From NCBI RefSeq assembly GCF_001746365.1, contig NZ_MJAJ01000020.1, positions 62,001 to 126,000 on the forward strand: a stretch of 64,000 nucleotides of DNA, read 5' to 3'. The notes beneath the pieces are model-generated. The model did no database searches. It was not told the origin of the DNA and saw only the letters and a program-made list of their open reading frames with translations. Each line of letters begins with the position of its first letter. Position 1 is the stretch's first letter. Position numbers and translations under genes: made by a program. Positions 62,313 to 64,000 of this stretch are shown here, in pieces. This DNA is from Streptomyces sp. LUP30 (GTDB lineage Bacteria > Actinomycetota > Actinomycetes > Streptomycetales > Streptomycetaceae).

Positions 62313-62885
62313 ATGGGGCGCGTAGGGCTGAGCACGGAACGCCTGGTCCGGGCGGGCGCGGAACTCGCCGACGAGGTGGGCTTCGACCAGGTGACCGTCT
62401 CGGCGCTGGCCAGACGTTTCGACGTCAAGGTCGCGAGCCTGTACTCGCACGTGAAGAGCTCCGACGATCTGCGCACCCGGATCGCCCTGCTGGCGCTGGC
62501 CGAGCTCGCCGACCGGGGCGACGTCGCCCTGGCCGGGCGGGCCGGCAAGGACGCCCTGACCGCGCTGGCCGACGTCTACCGCGACTACGCCCGCGAGCAC
62601 CCCGGCCGCTACGCGGCGGCCCAGCTGCGACTGGACCCCGAGGCGGCGGCCGCGAGCGCGGGCGGCCGGCACGCCCGGATGACCCGCGCGATCCTGCGCG
62701 GCTACGACCTCGCCGAGCCGGACCAGACGCACGCCGTCCGCCTGCTGGGCAGCGTCTTCCACGGATACGTCAGCCTGGAGCTGGGCGGCGGCTTCAGCCA
62801 CAGCGCCCCCGACACCCAGGAGACCTGGACGCGGATCCTGGACGCCCTCGACGTGCTGCTGCGCAACTGGCCGCCCGAGCGGTGA
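62313..62885 (+). CDS. TetR family transcriptional regulator
   Basis: 190 residues from ATG 62313 with GGGAGA upstream. The HTH region (LVRAGAELADEVGFDQVTVSALARRFDVKVASLYSHVKSSDDL, about 11-53) is TetR-like, followed by a C-terminal domain with LADVYRDYAREHPGRYAAAQ and VRLLGSVFHGYVSLELGGGF of the TetR_C_33/WHG kind. It is divergent from the FBP gene with a perfect inverted repeat between them. Ligand unknown. No link to the steroid cluster is apparent. Confidence 0.88.
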   Translation: MGRVGLSTERLVRAGAELADEVGFDQVTVSALARRFDVKVASLYSHVKSSDDLRTRIALLALAELADRGDVALAGRAGKDALTALADVYRDYAREHPGRYAAAQLRLDPEAAAASAGGRHARMTRAILRGYDLAEPDQTHAVRLLGSVFHGYVSLELGGGFSHSAPDTQETWTRILDALDVLLRNWPPER

Positions 62886-62903
62886 GGGCCGGGCCGGGCG
62901 GCG

Positions 62904-64000
62904 TCAGCGCCCGTGTCCGGGGCCGTGGCCGTGCCCGCCGGTCAGCTCCCGGTACTCCTCGGACGTCGGCTTGGGGACACGGCTGCCGGCGCCGAACATG
63001 GCCCGCGCGAGGCGCGCCCGCAGCCGCTGGGACACGGTGACCTGCCGCCGCACGCCGTTGTGGTCGACGAGCGGCCCGATCGCGTAAGGCGGGCTCTGCT
63101 CGTGCTGGGTGAGGGTGAACAGCCGGTCCCGGCTCAGGGGTGCGTGGACCTCGACGTACTCGCCGTGCGGCAGCCGTTTGACGGTTCCGGTCTCCCGGCC
63201 GTGCAGGACCGTGTCGCGGTCGCGGCGCTGCAGCCCCAGACAGATCCGCTTGGTCACCGTGAAGGCGACCACCGGGGCGGCGAACACGGACACCCGCACG
63301 AACCAGGTGATCGCGTTGATGGACAGATGCAGATGCGTGGCGACGATGTCGTTGCCGCCGCCGATCAGCAGCACCGCGTACAGCGCCAGCCAGGCCGCCC
63401 CGAGGCCGGTGCGCACGGGCGCGTTGCGCGGCCGGTCCAGGATGTGGTGCTCGCGCCGGTCCCCGGTGATCCACGCCTCGACGAACGGATAGACGCCGAT
63501 GGCGAGCAGGATCAACGGAAACAGGGAGAAGGGGATGAGCACGCCCAGCTCCAGGGTGTGGCCCCAGGCGTCGATCTCCCATCCCGGCATCACCCGGATC
63601 AGCCCCTCGGAGAAGCCGAGGTACCAGTCGGGCTGGGCGCCGGTCGTCACCAGGTCCGGGCGGTAGGGGCCGAACGCCCACACCGGGTTGACGCTCGCGA
63701 TCGCGCCCATCACCGCGAGAACGCCGAAGACCAGGAAGAAGAACCCGCCCGCCTTCGCCATGTAGACCGGCATGAACGGCATGCCGACCACGCTCTTCTG
63801 ATCGCGTCCGGGCCCCGGGTACTGGGTGTGCTTGTGGAAGAACACCAGGATGAGATGGGCGACGACGAGCCCCAGCATGATCCCGGGCAGCAGCAGCACA
63901 TGGATGGGGAAGAACCGCGAGATGATGTCGTGCCCCGGGAACTCCCCGCCGAACAGGAAGAACGACAGGTACGTGCCGACGATCGGGACGGACAGGATCG
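62904..64000 (-). CDS. qcrB: Cytochrome b subunit (QcrB-like), 5' part beyond window
   Basis: The C-terminal 365 or so codons of an open frame that continues past the right edge. Visible: the FFPIHVLLLPGIMLGLVVAHLILVFFHKHTQYPG segment with heme-ligand histidines, PDWY (the quinol-oxidation PEWY motif in its actinobacterial form) in QPDWYLGFSEGLIRVMPGWE, and several C-terminal transmembrane helices ending in a His/Gly-rich tail. It is the cytochrome b of a menaquinol:cytochrome c reductase. The C-terminus is followed by no qcrA/qcrC gene, so the partner genes, if any, must lie to the right. Confidence 0.9.
   Translation of the reverse strand, partial: ILSVPIVGTYLSFFLFGGEFPGHDIISRFFPIHVLLLPGIMLGLVVAHLILVFFHKHTQYPGPGRDQKSVVGMPFMPVYMAKAGGFFFLVFGVLAVMGAIASVNPVWAFGPYRPDLVTTGAQPDWYLGFSEGLIRVMPGWEIDAWGHTLELGVLIPFSLFPLILLAIGVYPFVEAWITGDRREHHILDRPRNAPVRTGLGAAWLALYAVLLIGGGNDIVATHLHLSINAITWFVRVSVFAAPVVAFTVTKRICLGLQRRDRDTVLHGRETGTVKRLPHGEYVEVHAPLSRDRLFTLTQHEQSPPYAIGPLVDHNGVRRQVTVSQRLRARLARAMFGAGSRVPKPTSEEYRELTGGHGHGPGHGR

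Overview
The window is a high-GC actinobacterial chromosome segment, almost certainly Streptomyces. The evidence is strong G/C third-position bias, many GTG starts, and signature genes such as a small SPW_0924-type membrane protein, a DUF6343 protein and ANTAR, GntR and TetR regulators. The block rpsA - methyltransferase - hrpB - polA - liv operon - ANTAR regulator - pyk looks like a conserved Streptomyces core arrangement (from memory, no search run). No CRISPR array, rRNA, insertion sequence or large secondary-metabolite cluster was seen.

Layout. 0-11 kb is mixed accessory content: a truncated DUF899 gene, a FUSC-type membrane protein, a phage-like protein beside an orphan tRNA T-arm-like sequence, an NCS1 permease plus Asp/Glu-racemase-family operon divergent from a GntR regulator with a perfect palindromic operator, an alpha/beta hydrolase, a family-5-type uracil-DNA glycosylase, a methyltransferase and a GNAT-like acyltransferase. 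11-31 kb is mostly housekeeping: coaE, a PAC2 protein, rpsA with a textbook promoter, a methyltransferase without a normal start codon, hrpB, DUF3068, a lytic transglycosylase, polA, a molybdopterin oxidoreductase and a thioesterase. 32-38 kb is a complete branched-chain amino acid ABC transporter (binding protein, two permeases, two ATPases) converging on an ANTAR response regulator.

38.7-47.6 kb holds a class I-shaped tRNA with a Leu CAA anticodon, a free-standing LAGLIDADG protein directly downstream of it, pyruvate kinase, a SIMPL protein, a Tat-exported 5'-nucleotidase, and a two-gene PLP decarboxylase / lysine (ornithine) N-hydroxylase operon that resembles the first half of a hydroxamate siderophore pathway. 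47.7-51.7 kb carries aminopeptidase N, chorismate mutase and a metallopeptidase-like protein with a C-terminal zinc ribbon.

51.8-61.7 kb is the most coherent accessory system: a steroid C/D-ring (HIP-type) degradation cluster resembling M. tuberculosis Rv3548c-Rv3563. It has two SDRs, EchA20-, IpdA-, IpdB- and IpdC-like proteins, a FadA6-like thiolase, a KstR2-like TetR repressor, an Rv3559c-like SDR and two acyl-CoA dehydrogenases. The genes sit in four transcription units that start from two divergent promoters. Each divergent region contains one near-identical 14-bp palindromic element, the likely repressor operators. No FadD3-type CoA ligase is present. The window ends with an FBP zinc-finger protein and a TetR regulator that share a perfect 11-bp-arm inverted repeat, and the C-terminal part of a cytochrome b (QcrB-like) gene cut by the right edge.
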